From an uncultured Oscillospiraceae bacterium (GTDB lineage Bacteria > Bacillota > Clostridia > Oscillospirales > Oscillospiraceae): 52,418 nt of DNA. A program made the translations under genes and the position numbers. Each line of letters starts with the position of its first letter. Position 1 is the stretch's first letter. Under the pieces are notes generated by a model. The model searched no databases and was not told where the DNA came from. It saw only the letters and a program-made list of their open reading frames with translations. Below are positions 7,078 to 15,913 of this stretch, piece by piece. The stretch covers positions 1 to 52,418 of the forward strand of contig CAAEOT010000035.1 in NCBI GenBank assembly GCA_900757655.1, read 5' to 3'.

Positions 7078-9171
7078 ATGGAAAAGATCTCTGACATTTT
7101 TGGATCCATGGTATTTAACGATGCAGTCATGCGCGAGCGTCTGCCGAAGGAAACGTACCGGCAGGTGCAGGCGACGATGGAAAAGGGCAAGCGTCTCGAT
7201 GACGATGCCGCGCGTATCGTGGCCAATGCCATGAAAGACTGGGCGATCGAAAAAGGCGCCACGCACTTCACGCACTGGTTCCAGCCGATGACCGGCATCA
7301 CCGCCGAGAAGCACGACAGTTTCATCTCTCCCTGCGGCGGCGGTCAGGTGATCATGGAGTTCTCCGGCAAGGAGCTCGTCCGCGGAGAGCCGGATGCGTC
7401 CAGCTTCCCGTCCGGCGGCCTGCGTGCAACGTTTGAGGCGCGCGGCTACACCGCCTGGGATCCGACGTCCTATGCATTCATTAAAGATAATGTGCTGTGC
7501 ATCCCGACGGCGTTCTGCTCTTACGGCGGCGAGGCGCTCGATAAAAAGACGCCGCTGCTGCGCAGCGCCGAGGCGCTCAACCGGCAGGCCCTGCGTGTGA
7601 TCCATCTGTTCGGCAACGAGGATGTGACCGCCGTGCGCACGACCGTCGGCCCCGAGCAGGAGTACTTCCTGATCGACAAGTCCGTGTATGACAAGCGCAA
7701 GGACCTGATCTATACCGGCCGCACGCTCTTTGGCGCCAAGCCGCCGAAAGGCCAGGAGCTGGACGATCACTATTTCGGCAGCATCAAGCCGCGCGTTGCG
7801 GCGTTCATGAAGGATCTGGACGAGGAGCTCTGGAAGCTCGGCGTTTACGCCAAGACCGAGCACAACGAAGTGGCGCCCGCGCAGCACGAGCTCGCGCCGG
7901 TGTTCACGACCGGCAACATCGCCGCCGACCAGAACCAGCTGACGATGGAGATCATGCAGAAGGTGGCCGCGCGCCACGGCATGGTCTGCCTGCTGCATGA
8001 AAAGCCGTTTGCCGGTGTCAACGGTTCCGGCAAGCACAACAACTGGTCCCTGACCACCAACACCGGCATGAACCTGCTCGAGCCCGGCGAGACGCCGGCC
8101 GAGAACGCACAGTTTCTGCTCTTCCTGTGCGCGGTGATCCAGGCGGTGGATGATTATCAGGATATGCTGCGCATCAGCGTGGCGTCGGCCGCGAACGACC
8201 ACCGTCTCGGCGCGAATGAAGCGCCCCCGGCCGTCGTGTCGATGTACGTCGGCGATGAGATCGAGAACATTCTCGATGCCATCGTCAACGAGACGTCCTA
8301 CGCCGGCCAGGAAAAGGAGCTGCTGAAGATCGGCGTGCATGCGCTGCCGCGCTTCCCCAAGGACACGACCGACCGCAACCGCACCTCTCCGTTTGCGTTC
8401 ACCGGCAACAAGTTCGAGTTCCGCATGCCCGGTTCCTCGGCTTCCATTTCCGGCATCAACGTCGTGCTCAACACGGCGGTCGCCGAGAGCCTCGAGCAGT
8501 TTGCTGACGCGCTCGAGGGCAGCAAGAACTTCGAGGCCGACCTGCAGGCGCTCATCCGCAGCGTGCTCATCAAGCACAAGCGCATCCTCTTTAACGGCAA
8601 CGGCTATGACGATGCCTGGCTGGCGGAGGCTGAGCGCCGTGGCCTGCTGAACCTGCGCACGACGCCGGAGGCACTGCCGTATTACCTCGCCGACAAGAAC
8701 GTGGCGCTCTTTACCAAGCACCGCGTCTACACCCGCACCGAGATGGAGGCCCGCTATGAGATTCACCTCGAAAACTACAGCAAGATCCTCAACATCGAGG
8801 CGCTGACGATGCTCGAGATGGCGCGGCGCGACATCATGCCCGCCGTCAGCAGCTATCTGCGCGAGCTGTCCGAGACCGCCACGGCGATCCACGCCGTGTC
8901 CGTTACGGCGGACTGCTCGTATGAAGAGAGCATCATCCCCGAAATGTCTGCGCTGCTGGGCGACGCCTACCGCAAGGTCCGCAGCCTGGATGAGGCGCTC
9001 ATGGGTGCCAAGACGGTTGAGGGCAGTCAGGCACTGGCGAACTACTACCGTGACAAGGTTTTCTCCGCCATGGCGGAGCTGCGTATCACGATTGACCAGC
9101 TCGAGACCATGACGCCGTCCGACAAGTGGCCGGTCCCGTCCTACGGTGATCTGCTGTTCAGCGTGCGTTAA
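7078..9171 (+). CDS. glnN: Glutamine synthetase type III
   Basis: Makes glutamine from glutamate, ammonia and ATP; it is the large dodecameric GSIII form of Bacteroides and Clostridia. The 697-residue length is typical of the family (types I and II are 350-470). Visible landmarks: the N-terminal THWFQPMTG segment characteristic of GSIII, the ATP/metal-site EQEYFLID, the substrate loop NGSGKHNNWS, and FRMPGSSAS. The start has AAGGGG 10 nt upstream; an overlapping out-of-frame ATG at 7071 reads only seven codons. It is divergent from the ANTAR regulator and preceded by a terminator leader, so nitrogen-responsive antitermination is likely. No hairpin terminator is obvious downstream, only T-rich sequence before the T-box. 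Confidence 0.96.
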   Translation: MEKISDIFGSMVFNDAVMRERLPKETYRQVQATMEKGKRLDDDAARIVANAMKDWAIEKGATHFTHWFQPMTGITAEKHDSFISPCGGGQVIMEFSGKELVRGEPDASSFPSGGLRATFEARGYTAWDPTSYAFIKDNVLCIPTAFCSYGGEALDKKTPLLRSAEALNRQALRVIHLFGNEDVTAVRTTVGPEQEYFLIDKSVYDKRKDLIYTGRTLFGAKPPKGQELDDHYFGSIKPRVAAFMKDLDEELWKLGVYAKTEHNEVAPAQHELAPVFTTGNIAADQNQLTMEIMQKVAARHGMVCLLHEKPFAGVNGSGKHNNWSLTTNTGMNLLEPGETPAENAQFLLFLCAVIQAVDDYQDMLRISVASAANDHRLGANEAPPAVVSMYVGDEIENILDAIVNETSYAGQEKELLKIGVHALPRFPKDTTDRNRTSPFAFTGNKFEFRMPGSSASISGINVVLNTAVAESLEQFADALEGSKNFEADLQALIRSVLIKHKRILFNGNGYDDAWLAEAERRGLLNLRTTPEALPYYLADKNVALFTKHRVYTRTEMEARYEIHLENYSKILNIEALTMLEMARRDIMPAVSSYLRELSETATAIHAVSVTADCSYEESIIPEMSALLGDAYRKVRSLDEALMGAKTVEGSQALANYYRDKVFSAMAELRITIDQLETMTPSDKWPVPSYGDLLFSVR

Positions 9172-9219
9172 CATCGTTTTCTCTTTCTTTTTTCTCTTCT
9201 TTCAATTCCATACTTCTGT

Positions 9220-9475
9220 CAAAAGCGTTGACGGAGAAAAGTAGCACGGGCGATCATTCCCAGCGAGTGCGGGACGGTGCGAGCCGCATAACAGAGCCTG
9301 TGTGAAGAACACTCCCGAGCTGCAATCTGAACGGGCGAGAGCCTCAGTAGGTGCGCCGTCAAAGCCGGACGTTATCCCGGTGCGGTTTGTTTGAACCCGT
9401 GAGAAGTAAAATAGGTGGCACCACGATACGCAGCTACTCGTCCTATTGCCGGACAGTAGCTGCGTATTTTTTGAT
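9220..9475 (+). promoter_or_regulatory. T-box riboswitch, asparagine specifier
   Basis: tRNA-sensing leader of asnB. Stem I shows the AGTA side near 9250, a GGTGCGAGCC distal loop and the specifier loop GAAGAACA, with AAC (Asn) at 9308-9310 followed by the lower stem CTCC. The conserved T-box AGGTGGCACCACG is at 9413-9425. A 13-bp terminator (arms ATACGCAGCTACT, 9426-9438, and its complement, 9455-9467) ends in a T-run. Uncharged tRNA-Asn should switch on asnB. Confidence 0.93.
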
Positions 9476-9495
9476 GTATTCAGGAGGAAAAAATC

Positions 9496-11076
9496 ATGTG
9501 TTCCATCATCGGTTATCTCGGCTCGTCCATCAGCGCGCAGGATCTGCGCGCCGGCTTTGACAAGACCATTTCCCGCGGCCCGGACGATACGCGCATGCTG
9601 CACATCGGCGCAGCGACGCTCGGTTTCCACCGCCTGGCCATCATGGGCCTGCATCCGGAGGGGATGCAGCCGTTCACGCGCGACGGCAGTGCGCTCGTGT
9701 GCAACGGCGAGATCTACGGCTTCCGTCCCATTCGTGAGCGGCTCATTGCCGAGGGCGAGACGTTCGAGAGTGAATCCGATTGCGAGATCCTGCTTCCGCT
9801 CTACGAGCGCGAGGGGCTGGATATGTTCCGCGGGCTCGATGCGGAGTTTGCCATGGTCATCTATGATGCCAAGCGCGGCGGCCTCGTCGCGGCGCGCGAC
9901 CCTATCGGCATCCGCCCGCTGTACTACGGCTATGACGCCGAGGGCGCGATCGTCTTTGCCAGCGAGGCGAAAAACCTCGTCGGTCTTGTGCACGATGTGA
10001 TGCCGTTTCCTCCCGGACACTATTATGCCGACGGCAAGTTTACCTGCTACCGCGACATGACGCACGTCGACGCCGTCTGCGAGGACGATCTCGAGACCGT
10101 CTGCACCCACATCCGCGAGAAACTCATTGCCGGCGTGGAAAAACGTCTCGACGCCGACGCGCCGCTCGGCTTCCTACTCTCGGGCGGTCTGGACAGCAGC
10201 CTCGTGTGCGCCATCTCGGCAAAGCTGCTCAAAAAGCCCATCCGCACGTTCGCCATCGGTATGCGCGCCGACGCGATCGACCTCAAGTACGCCCGCGAGG
10301 TGGCGGAGTATCTGCACGCTGACCACACCGAGGTCATCATCACGCCCGAAGATGTGATTCAGGCGCTCCCGGAGGTCGTGGCGCTGCTCGGCACGTACGA
10401 CATCACGACCATCCGCGCGAGCATCGGCATGTACCTTGTCTGCAAGGCCATCCACGAGCAGACCGACCTGCGCGTGCTGCTCACGGGCGAAATTTCCGAT
10501 GAGCTCTTCGGCTACAAGTACACAGACTTCGCGCCCAGCCCGGCGGCGTTCCAGGAGGAGTCCGCCAAGCGCATCCGCGAGCTGCATATGTACGATGTCC
10601 TGCGCGCTGACCGCTGCATTTCCGTCAACAGTCTCGAGGCCCGCGTGCCGTTCGGCGATCTGGACTTCGTGCAGTATGTCATGTCCATCGACCCGGCCAA
10701 GAAGTGCAACGTCTACGGCAAGGGCAAGTACCTGCTGCGCCACGCCTTTGAGGGCGACTGGCTGCCGCACGACATTCTCATGCGCGAGAAGGCGGCCTTC
10801 AGCGACGCAGTGGGCCACTCCATGGTCGACGATCTCAAGGCCTACGCCGAGCAGAAGTACACGGACGAGGAATTCGAGGCCCTGCGCCGGAAGTACGACT
10901 TTGCGCAGCCATTCACCAAGGAATCGCTGCTCTACCGCGAATTGTTCGAGCAGTATTACCCCGGTCAGGCACACATGATCGTCGATTTCTGGATGCCGAA
11001 CAAGTCATGGGCCGGCTGCGATGTAGACGATCCGTCCGCGCGCGTGCTCGCAAACTACGGCGACAGCGGAAAGTGA
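9496..11076 (+). CDS. asnB: Asparagine synthetase B (glutamine hydrolysing)
   Basis: ATP-dependent amidation of aspartate using glutamine nitrogen. The mature N-terminus begins MCSIIGY: Cys2 is the class II amidotransferase nucleophile, followed by RGPDD and the CNGEIYG segment. The C-terminal synthetase domain has the PP-loop SGGLDSS at about residues 229-235. At 526 residues it is close to the E. coli AsnB length. A strong AGGAGG site precedes it. The gene lies behind the Asn-specific T-box, which supports the function independently of homology. The acetyltransferase gene follows after 6 nt. Confidence 0.96.
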   Translation: MCSIIGYLGSSISAQDLRAGFDKTISRGPDDTRMLHIGAATLGFHRLAIMGLHPEGMQPFTRDGSALVCNGEIYGFRPIRERLIAEGETFESESDCEILLPLYEREGLDMFRGLDAEFAMVIYDAKRGGLVAARDPIGIRPLYYGYDAEGAIVFASEAKNLVGLVHDVMPFPPGHYYADGKFTCYRDMTHVDAVCEDDLETVCTHIREKLIAGVEKRLDADAPLGFLLSGGLDSSLVCAISAKLLKKPIRTFAIGMRADAIDLKYAREVAEYLHADHTEVIITPEDVIQALPEVVALLGTYDITTIRASIGMYLVCKAIHEQTDLRVLLTGEISDELFGYKYTDFAPSPAAFQEESAKRIRELHMYDVLRADRCISVNSLEARVPFGDLDFVQYVMSIDPAKKCNVYGKGKYLLRHAFEGDWLPHDILMREKAAFSDAVGHSMVDDLKAYAEQKYTDEEFEALRRKYDFAQPFTKESLLYRELFEQYYPGQAHMIVDFWMPNKSWAGCDVDDPSARVLANYGDSGK

Positions 11077-11082
11077 GACGCA

Positions 11083-11691
11083 ATGGAGAAAGACGAACTG
11101 CACATCCGCACCGCGCACCTGAGCGACGCGCCCGCACTGCGCGCAATCTATGCGCCGTATGTGGAAAAGACGGCCATCACGTTCGAGTATACTGTGCCCG
11201 ATGTTGAGGAATTTGCCGCGCGTATGCGCGCCACGCTCCGGCGGTATCCGTATCTGGTCGCAGAGCGCGGCGGTGAGCTCGTTGGCTATGCCTATGCCGG
11301 GCCGTTCGGCAGCCGCGCCGCCTATGACTGGGCGGCGGAGATGAGCATTTACCTGCGCGAGGATCAGCGGCATCGGGGAACCGGCAGGCGGCTGTATGCC
11401 GCGCTTGAGGCGGTGCTGCGCGCGCAGCACATTCAAAATCTCTATGCCTGCATCGGTTATCCGGACGGGGCAGACGATGCGCACCTGACGAAAAACAGCG
11501 CACAGTTTCATGCGCACCTCGGCTACCGGCTTGTCGGGGAGTTTCCGCGCTGCGGCTATAAGTTCGGCACGTGGTATTCCATGGTCTGGATGGAAAAGTG
11601 CATCGGTGCGCACGAAGCAAATCCCGCGCCTGTGCGTCCGTTCCCGGAGCTTGCCCCGGCGGAGCTGGACGCGATTTTGAAAGATGCATAA
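11083..11691 (+). CDS. GNAT N-acetyltransferase, phosphinothricin-acetyltransferase-like
   Basis: Cytoplasmic acetyl-CoA-dependent N-acetyltransferase of about 202 residues. The opening IRTAHLSDAPALRAIYAPYV and the ITFEYTVP segment are typical of the PAT/YwnH-like branch; the acetyl-CoA loop reads QRHRGTGRRL, followed by the NLYACIGYPD strand, and the C-terminal GYKFGTWYSMVWMEK matches the family ending. Substrate unknown; candidates are amino acids or toxic analogues such as methionine sulfoximine. It is cotranscribed with asnB (6-nt gap, no clear own ribosome site beyond GTGAG) and ends at a strong terminator. Confidence 0.88.
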   Translation: MEKDELHIRTAHLSDAPALRAIYAPYVEKTAITFEYTVPDVEEFAARMRATLRRYPYLVAERGGELVGYAYAGPFGSRAAYDWAAEMSIYLREDQRHRGTGRRLYAALEAVLRAQHIQNLYACIGYPDGADDAHLTKNSAQFHAHLGYRLVGEFPRCGYKFGTWYSMVWMEKCIGAHEANPAPVRPFPELAPAELDAILKDA

Positions 11692-11697
11692 AGACAA

Positions 11698-11733
11698 GGA
11701 CCGTTTCCATGCTTGGAAACGGTCCGTTTTTTA
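11698..11733 (+). terminator. Terminator of the asnB-acetyltransferase operon
   Basis: Perfect 12-bp stem GGACCGTTTCCA with a 4-nt loop, followed by a T-run. The convergent SLH gene ends inside this region. Confidence 0.9.
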
Positions 11734-12642
11734 TCGCTTTTGCAGCAGCGTATACGCGCCCAGCAGCATCTGCGCTGCCTCAGCGCGCGTGATGGGGGCC
11801 GCGCAGTCGCTGCCGTCCGGATACACGCCGCAGGACGTCAGGCTCGACACGGCAGTGCACGCCCAATCGGGAATATAGGCGCTCTCGAGCGCGGCGGCGG
11901 GGGAGGGGTCGAGAAAGTTGCTGAGCATGACGGCGGCTTCGGCCGCAGTGATGCCGCGCTGCGCGTCGAACACGATTGCCGTGCCGTCAGAGCAGCCGGC
12001 GATGTCTCCGTTCATGACCGCGGTCGCGACGTAGGTCTTGGCCCACGCCGGGATCTGCTCGTCGTCTCCGAAGCCGGTCGAGAGCACGCCCTGCAGTGTC
12101 TCCGTGCCGGTCAGATGCGTGCACATGGCGAGAAACTCATCGCGCGGCATGGGGCTGTCGGGATCAAAGAGATACTGTCCGCCGACCTGCCGGCCGACGC
12201 ACAGCCCCTTCTCGGCGAGCATGACGGCGGCATATTCCTCCGGCCGGCCGGTCATGTCACTGTAGGTGATGTCCGGCTTTTGCTTCCTGATGGAGATGAG
12301 CACGGTCGCCTCCTGTGACTCGTTGCCGCTGCTGTCGGCGGCGCGGAAGCCGAAGTAGTCGCGCCCGCGCTTACCGTCGGCGGGGGTGTAGACGAACGTG
12401 CCGCTATCGGTGAGCGTCACAGTTCCCTTGACGGGCTCGGTCGTGATGCGGAAGGTGAGCGGGCTGCCGTCGGGCGCGTTGGCGCTCAGCGTGCCGCCGA
12501 TGGACGTGTTGCGGAATGTGGTCAGCTCCAGATTTTCGGCCACGGGTGCGGTACCGGCTGTGTCCTGTTCGGCAAAGCTCGCCGGGACGAGCGCCGCGCA
12601 GAGCGCCAGCGCGCACACAGCCGCAAGAATTTTCTGCTTCAT
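11731..12642 (-). CDS. Exported Ig-like and S-layer-homology protein
   Basis: Surface protein of 303 residues. The N-terminus MKQKILAAVCALALCAALVPASFA is a signal peptide with an Ala-X-Ala type cleavage site. Residues about 35-115 look like a cadherin/Big-type bacterial Ig fold (ANAPDGSPLTFRIT, GTFVYTPADGKRGRDYFGF). Residues about 125-300 contain SLH-type repeats (MPRDEFLAMC, ITAAEAAVMLSNFL, ITRAEAAQMLLGAY). No enzymatic domain is seen, so a structural or adhesive role is inferred. It lies 72 nt downstream of the ABC exporter, and the exporter could assist it, but that is only positional. Its ribosome site lies in the arm of a hairpin. Confidence 0.85.
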   Translation of the reverse strand: MKQKILAAVCALALCAALVPASFAEQDTAGTAPVAENLELTTFRNTSIGGTLSANAPDGSPLTFRITTEPVKGTVTLTDSGTFVYTPADGKRGRDYFGFRAADSSGNESQEATVLISIRKQKPDITYSDMTGRPEEYAAVMLAEKGLCVGRQVGGQYLFDPDSPMPRDEFLAMCTHLTGTETLQGVLSTGFGDDEQIPAWAKTYVATAVMNGDIAGCSDGTAIVFDAQRGITAAEAAVMLSNFLDPSPAAALESAYIPDWACTAVSSLTSCGVYPDGSDCAAPITRAEAAQMLLGAYTLLQKR

Positions 12643-12651
12643 ATTGCAAAA

Positions 12652-12691
12652 CCTCCGTGCAAATGTAGGCTGAACCTAGTTTGCACGGAGG
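12652..12691 (-). promoter_or_regulatory. Hairpin containing the Shine-Dalgarno of the SLH/Ig gene
   Basis: A perfect 12-bp inverted repeat (CCTCCGTGCAAA and its complement) with a smaller TAGG/CCTA stem inside lies between the ABC transporter stop and the SLH/Ig start. The downstream arm contains GGAGG, that gene's ribosome site, and is followed by TTTT. It could act as a weak terminator of the transporter, an RBS-sequestering switch, or both. Confidence 0.65.
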
Positions 12692-12714
12692 TGGTGGAAA
12701 TATGCGTTTTGGTC

Positions 12715-15654
12715 TTACTCGGTCCGCAAGGCGACGACCGGGTCTTTTTTTGCAGCCATGCCGGACGGGATGAGGCCCGCGATGAACGTCAGCGCCATGC
12801 TGATGAGAATCAGCAAAATGGCGCCGAGCACCGGCAAAATGGCGCTCAGAGTCGGCAGACCGGTCAGATGGTGCACGATGAGGTTGATGGGAATCAACAG
12901 GATCAGCGTACACAGGATGCCCATTACGCCGGCAGTGAAGCCCTCAATGAGCGTTTCGGCGTTGAATACGCGCGAGATGTCCTGCTTGCTCGCGCCGATG
13001 GAGCGCAGGATGCCGATCTCTTTCGTGCGCTCGAGCACGGAGATGTAGGTGATGATGCCGATCATGATCGACGACACGACGAGGGAGATGGCCACAAAGC
13101 CGATGAGCACATAGCTGATGGCGTTGATGATCGTCGTGATGCTGCTCATGAGCAGGCCAATGTAATCGGTGAAGCTGATCTGATTGTCCGGATTGTCGGT
13201 GTTGTAGTCGTCGATACAGTCGGAGATGCGATCCTTATTTTCAAAGCTGGAAGCGTAGATGTTGATGGCACTCGGGGAATCCTTGTCGACGTAGCCGAGC
13301 TTTTTGAGGTTGCTCTGATAGGTCGAGCCGCTGGCGGAGGAGGCGACGTAGTTGTCGTACACGTCCACGTACTGGCTGCGGCTGATGCCCTTGGCGTTGA
13401 TGGCCGAGATGATCTCCTGCGAGGTCATGCCGCTGTAGGACTTGACCGTCTCCTGCTGCATCTGCATGGACAGCATCGCGCGCAGGTACGGGCGGAAAAA
13501 GCGCGTGAACGTCTCGTCGTCCATGGCGTCGATCATTTCTTTCATCTGCTGCGCGGTCTTGCCGCTGGCCTCGAAGATGCCGTTGTCGGCCATCTCTTTG
13601 GCCTCGTCACGGGTGAAGGTTGCCATGGTCTGCGTGAGCGCGGCGTCGAGCGTGGCGTCATCCGGCGTGGTCATGCACTTGCGGTAGACGGTCGCACGGT
13701 CGTCCACGCTCAGCTGGTTGAGATAGGCCTGTGCGGCGGCGACCTTCTGCTCGGTCGTGGCGGTCGCGGCGTTCGGGAACGCGGAGCCGGTGAACACGTC
13801 CACGTCCGGGTTCGCGAGCTGCTTCTGGATGATCTCGGTGCCGTCGGCCTGATCGATGGCGTAGTCCGTCAGGGCGGAGGTGTAGCCGATGGAGCCGTAG
13901 GTATTGCTGGTCACGCTGCCCTTGGCCGGACGCACGATGCCGACAATTTTGAGCTGTACGCCGACGGAATCGTTGTTGTAAAGCCGGCGCAGACCGTCGG
14001 TCGTCTGACTGATGTCCGTGTAGCCGGAGCCGCTGGCCACATAGCCCTCCGACGGGAGGATGAGCTTGAAGCTTCGTCCGCACAGATCCTCATAGCTCCA
14101 GCTGTTTTGCGTCGTGTCGATCTGCTTTTTGCTCATGGACTGCATCATGGCGTTGCTGATGTCGTCCATGCTCTCAAGCCCGAGGGCATAGAGCGTCAGG
14201 TCGGAGATCTCGTTGTTCTTATCCACAACGAGCACGACCTCGTTGTAATCCTGCGGCCAGGAGCCGTAGATCACGTCGTACTGATTCTGCGTCGAGGCGC
14301 TCACGAGCTCGCCGTCCTCGCCGGAGAGCAGCTCCTGCCAGACGTTGAACCCGGAGTAAAAGCCGCCCATGGAGTCGAAGTAGGCCGTGTAGTCGCCGCC
14401 GTACATGGACTTCATGACGCTTTGCAGCAGCTCGGTCGTATCGGCCTTGATGACGGTGCCGTTGGGATCCTCAGTATAGACGGCGAAGCCCATGTCATAC
14501 GTGTACTGGATGCCGCTGATGTAGTCATGGATCTTGTTGTCGGGGTTTTCGAGATATTTCTTGAACTCCGGCAGGTTGTTTGACTGGCCGGTCGCGCTGC
14601 TGACCATGGAGTTGAGCATGCTGTACATGACCGTGTTGGCGTAGACCTTGTCGAGGTCGTGCGCGTCTTTGCTGTCATCTTTTGCGCCTGACATGGCCGA
14701 GAGCATTCCGGACATGTCCACGGGGTTTGCCTCGATCGTCAGCGGGTAGGATGAGAGCGTCTGCTCCTGTACGGTGTCAATGTACGACTGGAAGCCGTGC
14801 GAAAGCGACAAAATGAGCGCGATGCCGATGATGCCGATAGACCCTGCGAACGCGGTGAGCAGCGTGCGGGCCTTTTTCGTCATGAGGTTGTGCAGCGACA
14901 GGCTCATGGCCGTCGCAAAGCTCATGGATGTATGCTCCTTGACCTTGACCGTCACGGGTGCAGACGTCTCGGACTCCGTGCACGGGTTGTCGTCGCCGAC
15001 GATCCTGCCGTCGAGCAGGCGCACGGTGCGCGTGGCGTATTTCGACGCCAGCTCCGGGTTGTGCGTGACCATGATGATGAGCTTATCTTTTGCAATCTCC
15101 TGCAGCAGATTCATGATCTGTACGCTCGTTTCGCTGTCGAGCGCGCCGGTCGGCTCGTCGGCGAGCAGGATGTCAGGGTTGTTGACGATGGCGCGCGCGA
15201 TGGCCACGCGCTGCATCTGGCCGCCGGACATCTGGTTCGGCGCCTTGTCGAGCTGGTCGCCCAGACCGACTTTTTCCAGCGCCTCGACGGCGCGCGCACG
15301 CCGCTCCTCGCCCGAGACGCCCGAGAGCGTCAGCGCGAGCTCGACGTTGGCCAGCACACTCTGGTGCGGGATGAGGTTGTAGCTCTGAAAGACGAAGCCG
15401 ATGGAGTGGTTGCGGTACGTGTCCCAGTCGCGGTCGTCGTACTCCTTGGTGGAGCGGCCGTTGATGATGAGGTCACCGGAGGTGTAGCGGTCCAGACCGC
15501 CGATGATGTTCAGCAGCGTGGTCTTGCCGCAGCCAGACTGGCCCAGAATTGCGACGAACTCGCTCTCACGAAAGGCGATGTCGATGCCCTTGAGCGCCTC
15601 AACCTGCGTCGTGCCGGCCTCATAGACCTTGGTGATGTTTTTCAGTTCCAGCAT
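12715..15654 (-). CDS. MacB-like ABC transporter, fused ATPase and FtsX-type permease
   Basis: Inner-membrane type VII ABC protein of 979 residues. The N-terminal 230 residues are the ATPase: Walker A GQSGCGKTT, signature MSGGQMQRVAIARA, Walker B LLADEPTGALD and the H-loop VTHN. The first membrane helix follows near residue 265 (LTAFAGSIGIIGIALILSL), then a periplasm-facing insert of about 520 residues (the MacB_PCD position), and three C-terminal helices in an FtsX permease domain with the ERTKEIGILRSIGASK motif. Such proteins couple ATP hydrolysis to extracytoplasmic work such as peptide or lipoprotein export or bacitracin-type resistance. The very long extracellular domain suggests a large substrate. 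The start MLELKNIT has GGAG upstream. Confidence 0.9.
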   Translation of the reverse strand: MLELKNITKVYEAGTTQVEALKGIDIAFRESEFVAILGQSGCGKTTLLNIIGGLDRYTSGDLIINGRSTKEYDDRDWDTYRNHSIGFVFQSYNLIPHQSVLANVELALTLSGVSGEERRARAVEALEKVGLGDQLDKAPNQMSGGQMQRVAIARAIVNNPDILLADEPTGALDSETSVQIMNLLQEIAKDKLIIMVTHNPELASKYATRTVRLLDGRIVGDDNPCTESETSAPVTVKVKEHTSMSFATAMSLSLHNLMTKKARTLLTAFAGSIGIIGIALILSLSHGFQSYIDTVQEQTLSSYPLTIEANPVDMSGMLSAMSGAKDDSKDAHDLDKVYANTVMYSMLNSMVSSATGQSNNLPEFKKYLENPDNKIHDYISGIQYTYDMGFAVYTEDPNGTVIKADTTELLQSVMKSMYGGDYTAYFDSMGGFYSGFNVWQELLSGEDGELVSASTQNQYDVIYGSWPQDYNEVVLVVDKNNEISDLTLYALGLESMDDISNAMMQSMSKKQIDTTQNSWSYEDLCGRSFKLILPSEGYVASGSGYTDISQTTDGLRRLYNNDSVGVQLKIVGIVRPAKGSVTSNTYGSIGYTSALTDYAIDQADGTEIIQKQLANPDVDVFTGSAFPNAATATTEQKVAAAQAYLNQLSVDDRATVYRKCMTTPDDATLDAALTQTMATFTRDEAKEMADNGIFEASGKTAQQMKEMIDAMDDETFTRFFRPYLRAMLSMQMQQETVKSYSGMTSQEIISAINAKGISRSQYVDVYDNYVASSASGSTYQSNLKKLGYVDKDSPSAINIYASSFENKDRISDCIDDYNTDNPDNQISFTDYIGLLMSSITTIINAISYVLIGFVAISLVVSSIMIGIITYISVLERTKEIGILRSIGASKQDISRVFNAETLIEGFTAGVMGILCTLILLIPINLIVHHLTGLPTLSAILPVLGAILLILISMALTFIAGLIPSGMAAKKDPVVALRTE

Positions 15655-15702
15655 GGATGGGATGCTCCTTTATATGGACGCTGCACGGCGGCGCAGCCTT
15701 AG

Positions 15703-15717
15703 ATACTAAAAAAGTAT
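15703..15717. promoter_or_regulatory. Inverted repeat upstream of the ABC exporter
   Basis: Palindrome ATACT-AAAAA-AGTAT lies about 50 nt upstream of the exporter start in an AT-rich stretch that must contain its promoter. It could be a repressor or response-regulator operator. No regulator gene is adjacent, so this is only suggestive. Confidence 0.35.
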
Positions 15718-15832
15718 TAGAACATAATGATAAGCGCGGCGCCAGCATCCGTCAAGCGGCAGGACGCCGGTTTTGCAGAATTTTAACTGTTTATTCACAA
15801 ACAAACACGATATAATTTCCCTGCGTCTGCTG

Positions 15833-15861
15833 TTGAAACATGGGAGAATGTCTGCTATAAT
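15833..15861 (+). promoter_or_regulatory. Promoter of trkA
   Basis: TTGAAA and a perfect TATAAT with 17-nt spacing, about 50 nt upstream of the trkA start. Confidence 0.75.
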
Positions 15862-15913
15862 ATTTAGTCACCCGGACTAGGGGTCTGAACATGATAACTG
15901 GAGAGCTTAGAAT

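Noticed and set aside
6661..9174. 837-codon minus-strand frame opposite glutamine synthetase
   Set aside because: It runs through both promoters and leaders of the divergent region and mirrors glnN.
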